36,809 nucleotides of DNA from JAGNZR01 sp051646055 (GCA_051646055.1 JBOFCM010000177.1:1-36809); one strand, 5' to 3'; positions 22,002-31,654 are shown, counted from the stretch's first letter. Made by a program: numbers and translations. The notes: generated from the letters alone by a model not told the origin.

Positions 22002-25000
22002 TTAGTCTAAGTGTTTTGCTGTAACATTTTTATAGGCACTGAATCCTGTTCCAGCAGGTATCTTTTTACCTATGATTACATTCTCTTTAAGTCCCTCTAG
22101 ATAATCCTCTTTTCCTTCAATTGCTGCATTTGAAAGAACTTTAGTTGTTTCCTGGAACGATGCTGCTGAGATAAAGCTTCCTGTATTAACAGCGGCTTTT
22201 GTAATACCCTGAATTACATAGTCATATTTGATTGGAGTTTTTCCAGCTTTTTCAAGCTCTATGTTTTCCTGGTCTATTATTCTCTTTTCAACAACCTCAT
22301 CCTCTAGGAATAGAGAAGATCCTGAGTCAACTACTCTTACTTTCTTAAACATCTGCTTAACGATTATCTCGATATGCTTATCGTTTACTCCAACTCCCTG
22401 GTCTCTATATACCTGCTGAACTGACTCTAGGATGAACTGCTCTGCAGCAACTAGTCCTTGAATGTTCAGTACGTCAAATGGAGATCTAGGTCCATCAGTA
22501 AGTTTATCTGCTGCTTTTACAAGCATTCCATCTGTAACAACTAAGTGTTCTCCAGCTGGGATTAGGTACTCTTTGAACTCGTTAGCATCTGTTGTTGATC
22601 TAACTACCAGTATTCTCATACCTTTTTTCTTTCTGCTTGTGATTTCAATTTTTCCATCTATTTCAGTCAGGATAGCTTTTCCTTTAGGATTTCTCGCCTC
22701 AAATAGCTCCTGGATTCTTGGAAGACCTCCGGTGATATCCTTGGTTCCTTCTCCCTCTTTGATGATCTTAGCTATTGTCTGACCTTTTCTAACTTCCTCT
22801 CCCTCTTTAACCATTAAGTAGGCTCCGAATGGGATTGGATAGCTTTCTTTTTTGTTTCCTTCATCATCATAGATAAGTACTCTTGGAGACATATCTCCAG
22901 TCTCTACTGGTTTAACAGCAAGATACTCTGTAACGTCAAACTTCTCATCATAGTTTTCTTTGATGTAAAGCTCTCTGTACTCTATCTTACCATCTTGGTC
23001 AGCGATAATAGGGATATGATATGGATCGAACGTTACAAGAACATCTCCGATTTCTATCATCTGACCATCTTCAACTTGAAGTATAGATCCTGAAGCAATT
23101 TCATAATCATAATCTCCGATTAGAAGTTTAGCTGACTGAGTAACAACGATTCTCTCATTAGTTTCCTCGTTCAGAAGTATTTTTACATCCTTAAACTTAA
23201 CTCTTCCTCTGTTTTCAGCTTTGATACTACGTGCTGCTGCAGTTGCCATCGCAACTCCTCCAGTGTGGAACGTTCTCATTGTAAGCTGTGTACCTGGTTC
23301 TCCGATAGACTGCGCAGCTATAACTCCAACTGCCTCTCCTATTAGGATTTCCTTATGGTTCGAAAGGTCCATACCGTAACACTTCTGACAAACTCCTTTT
23401 TCAAGAGCACATGTTAGAGGTGATCTGATCTTAACTTTCTTGATATCTAATTCTTTTATCTTAGCTATCAGATCTTTCTTAACCATTGTATTTCTAGGAG
23501 CTATTACCTCTCCTGTCTCTTCATCTATAAGGTCCTCAACTAGAACTCTTCCATTGATTCTTTCTTCAAGTTTCTCAATGATAGATCCGTCAGATACAAG
23601 GTCAGCAACCTCGATACCTTGATGAGTTCCACAATCTATAGAGTTAACTATAACTTCGTGAGATATATCAACAAGTCTTCTAGTCAGGTATCCTGAATCG
23701 GCTGTTCTCAGTGCCGTATCCGCTAGACCTTTTCTAGCTCCGTGTGATGACATAAAGAACTCCATTACTGTAAGTCCCTCTCTGAAGTTTGCCTTGATTG
23801 GAACCTCGATGATACGACCTTGCGTATCTGTCATGTTTCCTCTCATTGCTGCCAGCTGTCTCATCTGTGCAATCGATCCTCTGGCTCCAGAGTTCGCCAT
23901 CATATATACCGGATTGAACTGGTCTAGTCCGTCCATCATGGCCTTTGTAACTTTCTCTGTAGTCTCTGCCCAAACCGCGATTGTCTTTCTATATCTCTCT
24001 TCGTTGATTATTTTTCCGTTTATATATTCCTGCTCTATTGCTGCAACCTGATTATCGGCGTCAGCTAGAATATCTTTCTTAGAAGCTGGAACCTCAAGAT
24101 CCTCTATTCCAACAGATACTCCTGCAAATGTTGCATAGTGGTATCCGAAGTTTTTGATATCATTTATTAACTCAGATGTAATTGTAAATCCGTGCTGCTC
24201 ATAAAGCTCACCTATAAGCTTTTTAAGCTGGTTCTTACCAAAAGTTATTCCGTAGTTTCTATTTTGCTCTGGAAGCATATCGTTAAACAGTATTCTTCCT
24301 GGAGTAGTCTCTACTAATTCACCATTGATTCTAACTTTTACTATGGCATGAGTATCCAGTCTTCCTAAGTTATATGCCTGAAGACACTGGTTAGAGTTAG
24401 AGAACATCATTCCCTCTCCCTTAGCACCTGGTCTGTCCTTAGTCATATAGAAATTACCCATAACCATATCCTGAGATGGAACAGCTATTGGCTCTCCAGA
24501 TGCAGGGTGGATAAGGTTATTTGGTGCAAGCATCAGAAGTTTTGCCTCAGCAATAGCTTCTGGTGAAAGCATTAGGTGAACTGCCATCTGGTCTCCGTCA
24601 AAGTCAGCGTTAAATGCCGAACATACAAGAGGGTGAAGTCTGATTGCTTTACCTTCTATCAGTACAGGCTCAAAGGCTTGAATTGAAAGTCTATGAAGAG
24701 TTGGAGCTCTGTTAAGTAGAACTGGGTGATCCTGGATTACATCCTCGATTACATCCCATACTTTATCGTCTGCTTCTTCAACAAGTTTCTTAGCAGTTTT
24801 TATGTTAGTAGCTAGCTCTCTCTTAACAAGTTCTCTCATTATGAAAGGTTTGTAAAGCTCTAGAGCCATCTTTTTTGGTATTCCACACTGGTTCATTTTT
24901 AATGACGGTCCTACTACGATAACCGATCTCGCCGAGTAGTCCACACGTTTTCCAAGAAGGTTCTGTCTGAATCTTCCCTGTTTTCCTTTTAGCATATCCG

Positions 25001-25961
25001 ATAGAGATTTTAGCTCTCTGTTGTTTTGAGCAACAACTGGCTTTCCTCTTCTTCCATTATCTATAAGAGCATCTACAGCTTCTTGAAGCATACGTTTTTC
25101 GTTTTTAACAACGATTTCAGGAGCTCCAATTTCCAATAGTTTCTTAAGTCTGTTGTTTCTGTTGATAACTCTTCTGTAAAGATCATTCAAATCTGAAGTA
25201 GCGAATCTTCCACCATCTAGCTGAACCATTGGTCTTAGATCAGCTGGAATAACTGGAACATTTCTCATGATCATCCAGTCAGGACGATTTCCAGAAGCTA
25301 TGAAGTCTCTAACTATTTTAAGTCTTTTTACCAACTTTTTTCTCTTTTGAGCTGAAGTTACTGTTTCAAGCTCAAGTTCAAGCTCATTTTTAAGTGGCTC
25401 AAGATTTATGCTCTCAAGAAGCTTCAATATAGCTTCTGCTCCCATCATAGCTTCGAATCTTGAATCTCCAGCAGTTATAGCGTCATATTTGAGTTTCTTA
25501 TACTCTCTCTCAGTAAGTATCTTTCCAACTTCCTGACCAGAGTCTCCACTCATTGTTACAACGTATCTTGCAAAGTAAAGAACTGATTCCAGCTCTTTTG
25601 GAGATAGCCCTATAATAAGGGACATCTTGTTAGGTGTCCCTTTAGAGTACCAGATGTGAGACACAGGAGCCGCTAAGGCTATGTGTCCCATTCTCTCTCT
25701 TCTTACTTTTGATCTAGTAACTTCTACTCCACACTTTTCGCAGATAGTTCCTTTATATCTCATTCTTTTGTACTTTCCACAAGCACATTCCCAATCCTTT
25801 GTTGGTCCGAATATTTTTTCACAAAATAATCCTTCCATCTCAGGGTTAAGTGTTCTATAGTTTATTGTCTCCGGCTTTGTTACCTCTCCATATGACCATT
25901 CTTCTATTTTAGCAGGTGAAGCTAATCTAATTCTTATCTTATCGAAATTTTTAACACCCAT
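22002..25961 (-). CDS. rpoC: RNA polymerase beta-prime subunit
   Basis: Catalytic largest subunit of RNA polymerase. The 1319 residues run from GVKNFDKIRIRLASPAKIEEW through the zinc ribbon CACGKYKRMRYKGTICEKCG and the active-site NADFDGDQMAVH that binds the catalytic Mg2+. The rudder and bridge helix regions include GARGSIAQMRQLAAMRG and SSHGARKGLADTALRTADSG. The second zinc site is around SPLTCALEKGVCQKCYG, followed by the trigger-loop region EPGTQLTMRTFHTGG. The C-terminus is GTGFSAYKNVTAKH. No large lineage insertion is obvious at this length. It begins 22 bases after rpoB in the same transcript. Confidence 0.98.
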   Translation of the reverse strand: MGVKNFDKIRIRLASPAKIEEWSYGEVTKPETINYRTLNPEMEGLFCEKIFGPTKDWECACGKYKRMRYKGTICEKCGVEVTRSKVRRERMGHIALAAPVSHIWYSKGTPNKMSLIIGLSPKELESVLYFARYVVTMSGDSGQEVGKILTEREYKKLKYDAITAGDSRFEAMMGAEAILKLLESINLEPLKNELELELETVTSAQKRKKLVKRLKIVRDFIASGNRPDWMIMRNVPVIPADLRPMVQLDGGRFATSDLNDLYRRVINRNNRLKKLLEIGAPEIVVKNEKRMLQEAVDALIDNGRRGKPVVAQNNRELKSLSDMLKGKQGRFRQNLLGKRVDYSARSVIVVGPSLKMNQCGIPKKMALELYKPFIMRELVKRELATNIKTAKKLVEEADDKVWDVIEDVIQDHPVLLNRAPTLHRLSIQAFEPVLIEGKAIRLHPLVCSAFNADFDGDQMAVHLMLSPEAIAEAKLLMLAPNNLIHPASGEPIAVPSQDMVMGNFYMTKDRPGAKGEGMMFSNSNQCLQAYNLGRLDTHAIVKVRINGELVETTPGRILFNDMLPEQNRNYGITFGKNQLKKLIGELYEQHGFTITSELINDIKNFGYHYATFAGVSVGIEDLEVPASKKDILADADNQVAAIEQEYINGKIINEERYRKTIAVWAETTEKVTKAMMDGLDQFNPVYMMANSGARGSIAQMRQLAAMRGNMTDTQGRIIEVPIKANFREGLTVMEFFMSSHGARKGLADTALRTADSGYLTRRLVDISHEVIVNSIDCGTHQGIEVADLVSDGSIIEKLEERINGRVLVEDLIDEETGEVIAPRNTMVKKDLIAKIKELDIKKVKIRSPLTCALEKGVCQKCYGMDLSNHKEILIGEAVGVIAAQSIGEPGTQLTMRTFHTGGVAMATAAARSIKAENRGRVKFKDVKILLNEETNERIVVTQSAKLLIGDYDYEIASGSILQVEDGQMIEIGDVLVTFDPYHIPIIADQDGKIEYRELYIKENYDEKFDVTEYLAVKPVETGDMSPRVLIYDDEGNKKESYPIPFGAYLMVKEGEEVRKGQTIAKIIKEGEGTKDITGGLPRIQELFEARNPKGKAILTEIDGKIEITSRKKKGMRILVVRSTTDANEFKEYLIPAGEHLVVTDGMLVKAADKLTDGPRSPFDVLNIQGLVAAEQFILESVQQVYRDQGVGVNDKHIEIIVKQMFKKVRVVDSGSSLFLEDEVVEKRIIDQENIELEKAGKTPIKYDYVIQGITKAAVNTGSFISAASFQETTKVLSNAAIEGKEDYLEGLKENVIIGKKIPAGTGFSAYKNVTAKHLD

Positions 25962-25983
25962 GTTAAATGCAAAACCTCCTTGA

Positions 25984-28900
25984 CTATTCTTCTATATTGT
26001 CAGTTAAACTTGATAGAGAAAACTCGCTTAAAGTTTCTTCACTTCCGTGCTCATCGTTGACATCTATTATATTGTCCTCTAAATCTAAAAGTTCTACATC
26101 TAATGCTAGTGCTTGGAACTCTTTCAGAAGTACTTTGAACGATTCTGGAAGATCCGGTTCTGGCATCGGTTCACCTTTAATAATCGCTTCATAAGTTTTT
26201 GTTCTTCCGTTTATATCGTCTGACTTAACTGTCAGCATCTCTTGTAGGATATTTGAAGCTCCGTATGCCTCTAGTGCCCAAACCTCCATCTCTCCAAGTC
26301 TCTGTCCTCCGAACTGAGCTTTTCCTCCAAGTGGCTGCTGTGTAACCAGTGAGTAAGGTCCAATTGCTCTCGCGTGCATCTTGTCCTCAACCAGATGGTG
26401 AAGTTTCAGCATGTACATTCTACCAACAGTTACAGGATTATCAAATGGTTCTCCTGTTCTTCCGTCAAATAGTTCTACTTTACCTTTTCTTGGGAATCCA
26501 GCTTTTTCTAGATAGTCTTTAACTTGCTCCTCAGATGCTCCATCAAATACCGGTGTTTCAATATATGTTCCACCGTTCAGTTTACCCATGGCCATACTCA
26601 TATGAACCTCAAGTACCTGTCCGATATTCATACGTGAAGGAACTCCTAGTGGATTGATTACAACATCTAAATGAGTTCCGTCTGCTAGGAACGGCATATC
26701 CTCTGCTGGAAGTACTCTTGAAACGACACCTTTATTTCCGTGACGTCCAGACATCTTATCTCCAACAGTTATCTTTCTCTTTTCAGCAACGAATACTCTT
26801 ATTACCTTGTTTACTCCAGCTTTAAGCTCATCTCCATTCTCTTTAGAAAGCTCAAGAATCTCTACAACTGTTCCTTTTGAACCGTGTGGCATTCTAAGTG
26901 ATGTATCTCTTACATCTCTAGCTTTGTCTCCGAAGATTGCTCTCAGTAGTTTCTCCTCAGCAGGTGGCTCTGTTTCTCCCTTAGGAGCTGTTTTTCCAAC
27001 AAGAATATCTCCTGGCTGTACTTCAGAACCTATTTTTATTATTCCGCTTGCATCTAGATTGCTCAGAGTCTCTTCAGATACGTTTGGTATCTCTCTAGTG
27101 ATCTCTTCATCTCCTAGTTTAGTAGCTCTAGCCTCTATCTCATACTCTTCTATATGTATAGATGTGAATACGTCTTCTTTTCTAAGTCTGTCAGAGATAA
27201 GAATCGCATCCTCATAGTTATATCCTTCCCAAGGCATGAATGCCATAAGAATATTTCTTCCAAGAGCAAGATCTCCGCCCTTAGTTGCAGGTCCATCAGC
27301 TACGATATCCCCTTTCTTAACTGCATGTCCTGGTAGAACAAGTGGAGTCTGGTGTAGACACATAGCCTGGTTAGATCTCTCATAGTTAAGAAGTTTATGT
27401 GTGTGAAGTTTTCCTTCAGTATCTTCAATCTGAATCTTGCTTGCATCCACGTATGAGATAACTCCATCAACTCTAGATACAATAACTGCTCCAGAATCTA
27501 CAGCAACCTTTCTCTCTAGTCCTGTTCCGATAAACGGTGCTTCAGCTCTAAGAAGAGGTACGGCCTGTCTCTGCATGTTTGATCCCATCAGGGCTCTGTT
27601 GGCGTCATCGTGCTCAAGGAATGGAATAAGTCCAGCTGACACTGATACTACCTGCTTAGGAGATACATCTAGGAAATCTACTTTCTCTCCATGTACATGT
27701 ACTATGTCATGTCCAAATCTACATACAGCTTCTCCTAAGATAGTTCCATCTTCGGCTATTTTAGTATCTGCTTGAGCTATAAATAGTCCCTCTTCCTCAT
27801 CTGCTGCAAGATATCTGATATCGCTGAAATCAGCTTTTCCATCTTTTATCTTTACATATGGAGTCTCGATAAATCCATATTTGTTTACTTTTGCATAAGT
27901 AGCAAGTGATCCGATAAGACCGATGTTTGGTCCCTCTGGTGTCTCTATTGGACATATTCTTCCGTAGTGGGAATCATGTACGTCTCTAACCTCGAATCCA
28001 GCACGTTCTCTTGAAAGTCCTCCAGGTCCAAGTGCAGATATTCTTCTCTTATGAGTAAGCTCTGCAAGAGGGTTTGACTGGTCCATGAACTGAGAAAGCT
28101 GTCCTGAACCGAAGAAGTCCAGAATAAGTGCATTAAGAGGTCTTGTGTTAAGAAGTGATTGAGAAGTGATTGATTCAGAATCCTGAACTGTCATTTTTTC
28201 CTTTACCATCTTAGCCATCTTAGAAAGTCCTGCCCTAATCTGCATCAGAAGAAGCTCTCCTACTCCTCTTACCCTTCTGTTAGATAGGTTGTCTATGTCA
28301 TCTGTATGTCCCTGTCCAGCATTCAGACTGATTACATACTTCATTGTTGCGATTATATCTTCTTTTGTAAGAAGGATTTGATCTTCTGGTAATTCAATCT
28401 TAAGTCTCTTATTCATCTTGTATCTTCCAACCGGCTCAAGATCATATCTCTGAGGGTTGAAGAACATCTGCTTTATAAGCGATCTAGCTGAATCTATTGT
28501 TACAAGATCTCCAGGTCTTAATTTTTTAAATACCTCTGTTACCGCTTCATCTTTTGATTTAGCAGTATCTCTTATTATTGTATTGGCAAGAAGTATATCC
28601 TCTGGATTTACTTTCCAACATAGGATTTTTTCAACTCTGTCATCTACTATCTGCTCAACTAGAGCTTTAGTTATAAGGTCACCTGTAAAAGCCTTAACTT
28701 CTCCTGTTTCCATGTCATACAGATCCTGTTTTAGGAAACTTCCTTCAAACTCAGTTGACAGCTTCTCTAGTATATCTTCTCTGCTCTTAAATTTAGGATT
28801 TGTATAGAACTGTTGTAAATCTATCTCTTTAGTATCTAAGAAGAACTCTTTTACATCATCGTTGCTCTCAAAGAAGTCGACAGCTTTTAGGAATACAGTA

Positions 28901-29499
28901 GCTAGAACTTTTTTCTTTCTATCTATTTTAACCTGAAGACAGTCATCTTTATCTGTTTCGAACTCTAACCATGTACCTTTATACGGTATGATTTTTCCAG
29001 AGTAAAGATCTTTACCAGTCTGGATGTTTACCTCTTTATTGAAGGAAACTCCTGGTGATCTATGTAGTTGAGAAACAACTACTCTCTCTGCTCCATTTAT
29101 GATAAATGTTCCTCTTGGAGTCATTGTTGGAACTTCTCCAAAGTAAACAAGAGTTTCCTGAATCTCATTTCCGTTTTTCTTGTTTTGAAGTTGTAGTCTT
29201 ACCTTAAGCGATGATGAATATGTCTTTCCTCTTTTCTTACACTCAAGCTCATCATTTAACGGAGCCTCAGCTTCATGCAGCTCATACGACATATACTCCA
29301 GTCTTATATCACCATTTGAAGATTCAATCGGAAAAACTTCTCTAAAAGCAGCTTCTAACCCCTGGTTTTTTCTGCTGTTAGGAGTCTCTTTTGTCTGTAA
29401 AAAATCCTCGTAAGAATCCAATTGGAATTCTAGGAAATGTGGCATCTCTCCTCTTTCTTTAATTCTTCCAAAGTTTAATCTTTCAACGAGTTTCCCCAT
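25984..29499 (-). CDS. rpoB: RNA polymerase beta subunit
   Basis: Second-largest RNA polymerase subunit, about 1171 residues. The rifampicin-pocket region is visible as FFGSGQLSQFMDQSNPLAEL followed by THKRRISALGPGG and LSRERAGFEVRDVHDSHYGR. Residues around the active centre include CPIETPEGPNIGLI, GYNYEDAILISDRL, GDKMSGRHGNKGVVS and the C-terminal KAQFGGQRLGEMEVWALEAY. The sensitive-type rifampicin core is unaltered by eye. I choose the ATG at 29499; a TTG directly before it could also start (29502). AGGAG lies nine bases upstream of the ATG. A promoter and a hairpin-containing leader separate it from rplL, and it is followed by rpoC. Confidence 0.97.
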   Translation of the reverse strand: MGKLVERLNFGRIKERGEMPHFLEFQLDSYEDFLQTKETPNSRKNQGLEAAFREVFPIESSNGDIRLEYMSYELHEAEAPLNDELECKKRGKTYSSSLKVRLQLQNKKNGNEIQETLVYFGEVPTMTPRGTFIINGAERVVVSQLHRSPGVSFNKEVNIQTGKDLYSGKIIPYKGTWLEFETDKDDCLQVKIDRKKKVLATVFLKAVDFFESNDDVKEFFLDTKEIDLQQFYTNPKFKSREDILEKLSTEFEGSFLKQDLYDMETGEVKAFTGDLITKALVEQIVDDRVEKILCWKVNPEDILLANTIIRDTAKSKDEAVTEVFKKLRPGDLVTIDSARSLIKQMFFNPQRYDLEPVGRYKMNKRLKIELPEDQILLTKEDIIATMKYVISLNAGQGHTDDIDNLSNRRVRGVGELLLMQIRAGLSKMAKMVKEKMTVQDSESITSQSLLNTRPLNALILDFFGSGQLSQFMDQSNPLAELTHKRRISALGPGGLSRERAGFEVRDVHDSHYGRICPIETPEGPNIGLIGSLATYAKVNKYGFIETPYVKIKDGKADFSDIRYLAADEEEGLFIAQADTKIAEDGTILGEAVCRFGHDIVHVHGEKVDFLDVSPKQVVSVSAGLIPFLEHDDANRALMGSNMQRQAVPLLRAEAPFIGTGLERKVAVDSGAVIVSRVDGVISYVDASKIQIEDTEGKLHTHKLLNYERSNQAMCLHQTPLVLPGHAVKKGDIVADGPATKGGDLALGRNILMAFMPWEGYNYEDAILISDRLRKEDVFTSIHIEEYEIEARATKLGDEEITREIPNVSEETLSNLDASGIIKIGSEVQPGDILVGKTAPKGETEPPAEEKLLRAIFGDKARDVRDTSLRMPHGSKGTVVEILELSKENGDELKAGVNKVIRVFVAEKRKITVGDKMSGRHGNKGVVSRVLPAEDMPFLADGTHLDVVINPLGVPSRMNIGQVLEVHMSMAMGKLNGGTYIETPVFDGASEEQVKDYLEKAGFPRKGKVELFDGRTGEPFDNPVTVGRMYMLKLHHLVEDKMHARAIGPYSLVTQQPLGGKAQFGGQRLGEMEVWALEAYGASNILQEMLTVKSDDINGRTKTYEAIIKGEPMPEPDLPESFKVLLKEFQALALDVELLDLEDNIIDVNDEHGSEETLSEFSLSSLTDNIEE

Positions 29500-29610
29500 C
29501 AATTCACACTCCTTCTCTATCTTAATTCTCTAAAAGTTAATGCTTAACCCTCTAAAAATAAATTCCTTATTAATACCCTCTTTCTATTTTCAAAAGATTA
29601 AGTATTAACA

Positions 29611-29652
29611 CAAATACAAAAATATCCCCTAAGAGGATAAAACCAATATTTG
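29611..29652 (-). promoter_or_regulatory. rpoB leader hairpin, possible attenuator
   Basis: In the transcript UAUCCUC pairs with GGGGAUA (29633-29639 / 29623-29629, loop of three) followed by UUUUU. This is a terminator-like hairpin that starts only about 15 bases after the predicted start. An outer pairing CAAAUA/UAUUUG (29647-29652 / 29611-29616) would enclose it and turn it into a 5'-end stem-loop instead. Either form could tune RNA polymerase synthesis. Confidence 0.45.
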
Positions 29653-29660
29653 CATTTTAT

Positions 29661-29689
29661 ATTATACCATAGTTTATAGAATAATGCAA
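29661..29689 (-). promoter_or_regulatory. Promoter upstream of rpoB
   Basis: TTGCAT (29684-29689) and TATAAT (29661-29666) are spaced by 17 bases on the minus strand, just after the rplL terminator. The leader to rpoB is about 155 bases and AT-rich, with no convincing short ORF. Confidence 0.7.
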
Positions 29690-29697
29690 TAATGTGT

Positions 29698-29726
29698 AAA
29701 AAGGCACTCTAATATTTTAGAGTGCC
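29698..29726 (-). terminator. Terminator after rplL
   Basis: A perfect nine-pair stem GGCACTCTA/TAGAGTGCC (29703-29711 / 29718-29726) is followed by five T on the minus strand. It separates the ribosomal protein genes from rpoBC and gives a way to set a higher output of L7/L12 than of polymerase subunits. Confidence 0.85.
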
Positions 29727-29760
29727 TATTTATTTTGAGAGTATAATCTCGGTTCAGAAA

Positions 29761-30123
29761 TTACTTAACTTCGATTTCTGCTCCAACTGCTGTTAATTTA
29801 GCTTTGATCTCTTCAGCTTCTTCTTTAGAAACTCCCTCTTTGATGTTTCCACCGTTGTCAACTAGGTCTTTAGCTTCTTTTAGTCCAAGACCAGTTATAG
29901 CTCTAACCTCTTTGATAACGTTGATTTTTGAAGCTCCAGCGCTCTTAAGAACGATATCGAAAGCTGTCTTCTCTTCAACAGCCTCAGCTGCTGGTCCTGC
30001 TACTGCTACTGGTGCAGCTGCAGTTACTCCAAAGTGCTCCTCAAGTGCTGTTACTAACTCTTTTAACTCTAATACAGTCATAGCTTCTAACTCAGCTATA
30101 AATTTTGCTCTATCGAATGACAT
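29761..30123 (-). CDS. rplL: Ribosomal protein bL12 (L7/L12)
   Basis: Multi-copy stalk protein that recruits translation factors to the 50S subunit. The 120 residues show the usual order. An N-terminal dimerisation domain comes first (FIAELEAMTVLELKELVTAL), then an Ala/Pro/Val-rich hinge (~34-52). The C-terminal factor-binding domain contains EKTAFDIVLKSAGASKINVI, KEVRAITGLGLKEAKDLVD and the final TAVGAEIEVK. It has a strong AGGAGG site and lies 68 bases after rplJ, followed by a terminator. Confidence 0.98.
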   Translation of the reverse strand: MSFDRAKFIAELEAMTVLELKELVTALEEHFGVTAAAPVAVAGPAAEAVEEKTAFDIVLKSAGASKINVIKEVRAITGLGLKEAKDLVDNGGNIKEGVSKEEAEEIKAKLTAVGAEIEVK

Positions 30124-30191
30124 AATTTTTTCCTCCTTAAATTTTAAATAACTTACGTTTAATTTTTTATATTTTTCAGTAAAAGATGCGA

Positions 30192-30695
30192 TTACGCCTC
30201 TTTCTTATCAGAGATAGCCACTGCTGCGTAAGCAAGCTTTCTGATTGGTCCAAGCATTGAGTTAAGTACCATAGATAGTAATTGATCTCTCGATGGTAAT
30301 TTAGCTAGACCTTCTACTCCAGCTGCCTCTATTCTCTTTCCAGTTAAAACTCCACCTTTAATCTTAAAGATTTGAGCTTTTTTCATCTCTTTTGATGAAG
30401 CAAGGTCGAATATTGCCTTTGCAGGTGCTACTGGATCAGCATATCCGAATGCGAATGAAGTAGTCCCTTCTAGTAATTCATCAAATGAGTCAGTCACTCC
30501 AGCTTCTTTAAGAGCTATCTTAAATAATCTGTTCTTAGCAACTAAATACTCTCCACCGTTCTCTCTTAAAGTTTTTCTCAGAGCTGTCTCAGCGTTAACT
30601 GATAAACCTTGATAATCAACAAGCACGATAGATTGAGCCTTTTGAATTTTTTCAACCAATTCTGCTACAAGTTCTTTTTTAACTTGATTTGCCAT
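30192..30695 (-). CDS. rplJ: Ribosomal protein uL10
   Basis: Stalk base protein that binds 23S rRNA and carries L7/L12 dimers on its C-terminal helix. The 167 residues begin MANQVKKELVAELVEKIQKA and contain SIVLVDYQGLSVNAETALRK, the RNA-binding VAKNRLFKIAL, and TSFAFGYADPVAPAK. The C-terminal helix (LLSMVLNSMLGPIRKLAYAA) is where L12 binds. Upstream is a structured leader of about 170 bases that matches the L10 leader and should allow autoregulation by the L10-L12 complex. An AGGAGGTG site precedes the ATG. Confidence 0.97.
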   Translation of the reverse strand: MANQVKKELVAELVEKIQKAQSIVLVDYQGLSVNAETALRKTLRENGGEYLVAKNRLFKIALKEAGVTDSFDELLEGTTSFAFGYADPVAPAKAIFDLASSKEMKKAQIFKIKGGVLTGKRIEAAGVEGLAKLPSRDQLLSMVLNSMLGPIRKLAYAAVAISDKKEA

Positions 30696-30727
30696 AATTG
30701 ATTCACCTCCTCTTTTTTTAAAAAATT

Positions 30728-30857
30728 ACCTCCGCTTTCCAAAGGAGAACGGAGGTATACATGTTCTCTGTTGAGGTTGATGGAACACATCTACTCCAAC
30801 CTCGGCAGGCTTTATGGTTTCTTTCAACCTCCTGCGGTCTTTGGTTTGGATCTATAT
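30728..30857 (-). ncRNA. L10 (rplJL) leader RNA with competing terminator and antiterminator
   Basis: The rplA-rplJ gap carries the stems of the ribosomal L10 leader. GCAGG pairs with CCUGC around an AGGUUGAAAGAAACC segment, and GAGGUU pairs with AACCUC, with GAUG/CAUC inside it. Just before rplJ, ACCUCCG pairs with CGGAGGU (30750-30756 / 30728-30734) and the stem extends inward with one mismatch; AAUUUUUU follows, so this is an intrinsic terminator. A mutually exclusive stem, GAGAAC/GUUCUC (30763-30768 / 30745-30750), holds the terminator's 5' arm in its loop. Binding of L10-L12 to the upstream stems probably decides between the two. Confidence 0.82.
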
Positions 30858-30890
30858 TTAATTTATTTATCCAACTAAACTATTTTCTGA

Positions 30891-31604
30891 TTACTTAGAC
30901 TCTACGTACTTAGTAACTAGAACTGGATCCATCTTGATTCCTGGTCCCATTGTTAGAGACACAGCAACTGTTCTAAGGTATTGACCTTTAGCTGCAGATG
31001 GCTTTAATCTGATGATTTCTCCTAAGAAAGCTTTGAAGTTCTCTTCAAGTTTCTCAGCAGGGAAATCTACTTTACCGATTGGCACGTGGATTGATCCTAA
31101 CTTGTCAACTCTGAAAGCAAGTTTTCCTCTTTTGAACTCAGATACTGCTCCAGCGATATCAGCTGTAACTGTTCCTGATTTAGGGTTTGGCATTAATCCT
31201 TTAGTTCCAAGTACTTTTCCTAATCTTCCTAGCTTAGGCATCATATCTGGAGTAGCGATTACTAGATCGAAATCGAACCATCCCTGTTGAATTTTCTCGA
31301 TGTACTCTTCAGCACCTGCATAATCTGCACCTGCTCCTAGAGCCTTCTCTATGTTAGCACCTGAAGTGATTGCTAATACTTTTACTGTCTTACCAGTTCC
31401 GTTTGGAAGTACAACTGTACCTCTAACTTGTTGGTCAGCATGTCTTGGATCTACTCCAAGTCTTAGAGCAACTTCTACAGTTTCAACAAACTTTGCAGTT
31501 TTAGTTTTCTGAGCAAGCTCTATTCCTTCTTTAACTTCGTATAACTTTCCAGTTTCTACTAGTTTAGCTATTTCTAGGTATTTTTTACCTCTCTTGTTTG
31601 CCAT
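30891..31604 (-). CDS. rplA: Ribosomal protein uL1
   Basis: Forms the mobile L1 stalk of the 50S subunit and in many bacteria represses its own rplKA mRNA. The 237 residues contain MANKRGKKYLEIAKLVETGK, VEVALRLGVDPRHADQQVRG, VVLPNGTGKTVKVL and the signature region ATPDMMPKLGRLGKVLGTKG. LMPNPKSGTVT and the C-terminal SLTMGPGIKMDP complete it. It has a strong AGGAGGAA site. A GC-containing hairpin in the 85-base gap to rplK may be an autoregulatory site. It is followed by the L10 leader. Confidence 0.98.
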   Translation of the reverse strand: MANKRGKKYLEIAKLVETGKLYEVKEGIELAQKTKTAKFVETVEVALRLGVDPRHADQQVRGTVVLPNGTGKTVKVLAITSGANIEKALGAGADYAGAEEYIEKIQQGWFDFDLVIATPDMMPKLGRLGKVLGTKGLMPNPKSGTVTADIAGAVSEFKRGKLAFRVDKLGSIHVPIGKVDFPAEKLEENFKAFLGEIIRLKPSAAKGQYLRTVAVSLTMGPGIKMDPVLVTKYVESK

Positions 31605-31622
31605 TAATAATTCCTCCTCTAT

Positions 31623-31649
31623 GTGGTCTCAGGATTTTATTCCTACCAC
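31623..31649 (-). promoter_or_regulatory. Asymmetric stem-loop between rplK and rplA (candidate L1 operator)
   Basis: In the RNA GUGGU pairs with ACCAC and AGGA with UCCU, with three unpaired bases (GAG) on one side only. A stem with an asymmetric bulge ahead of rplA has the general look of the L1-binding element that mimics 23S rRNA. The match to the L1 consensus is not established. Confidence 0.4.
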
Positions 31650-31654
31650 TGAAT

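Noticed and set aside
26807..28807. Several plus-strand open frames within rpoB and rpoC
   Set aside because: They are antisense shadows of highly conserved genes, rich in Ser and Ile from reversed Arg/Asp codons, without ribosome binding sites.
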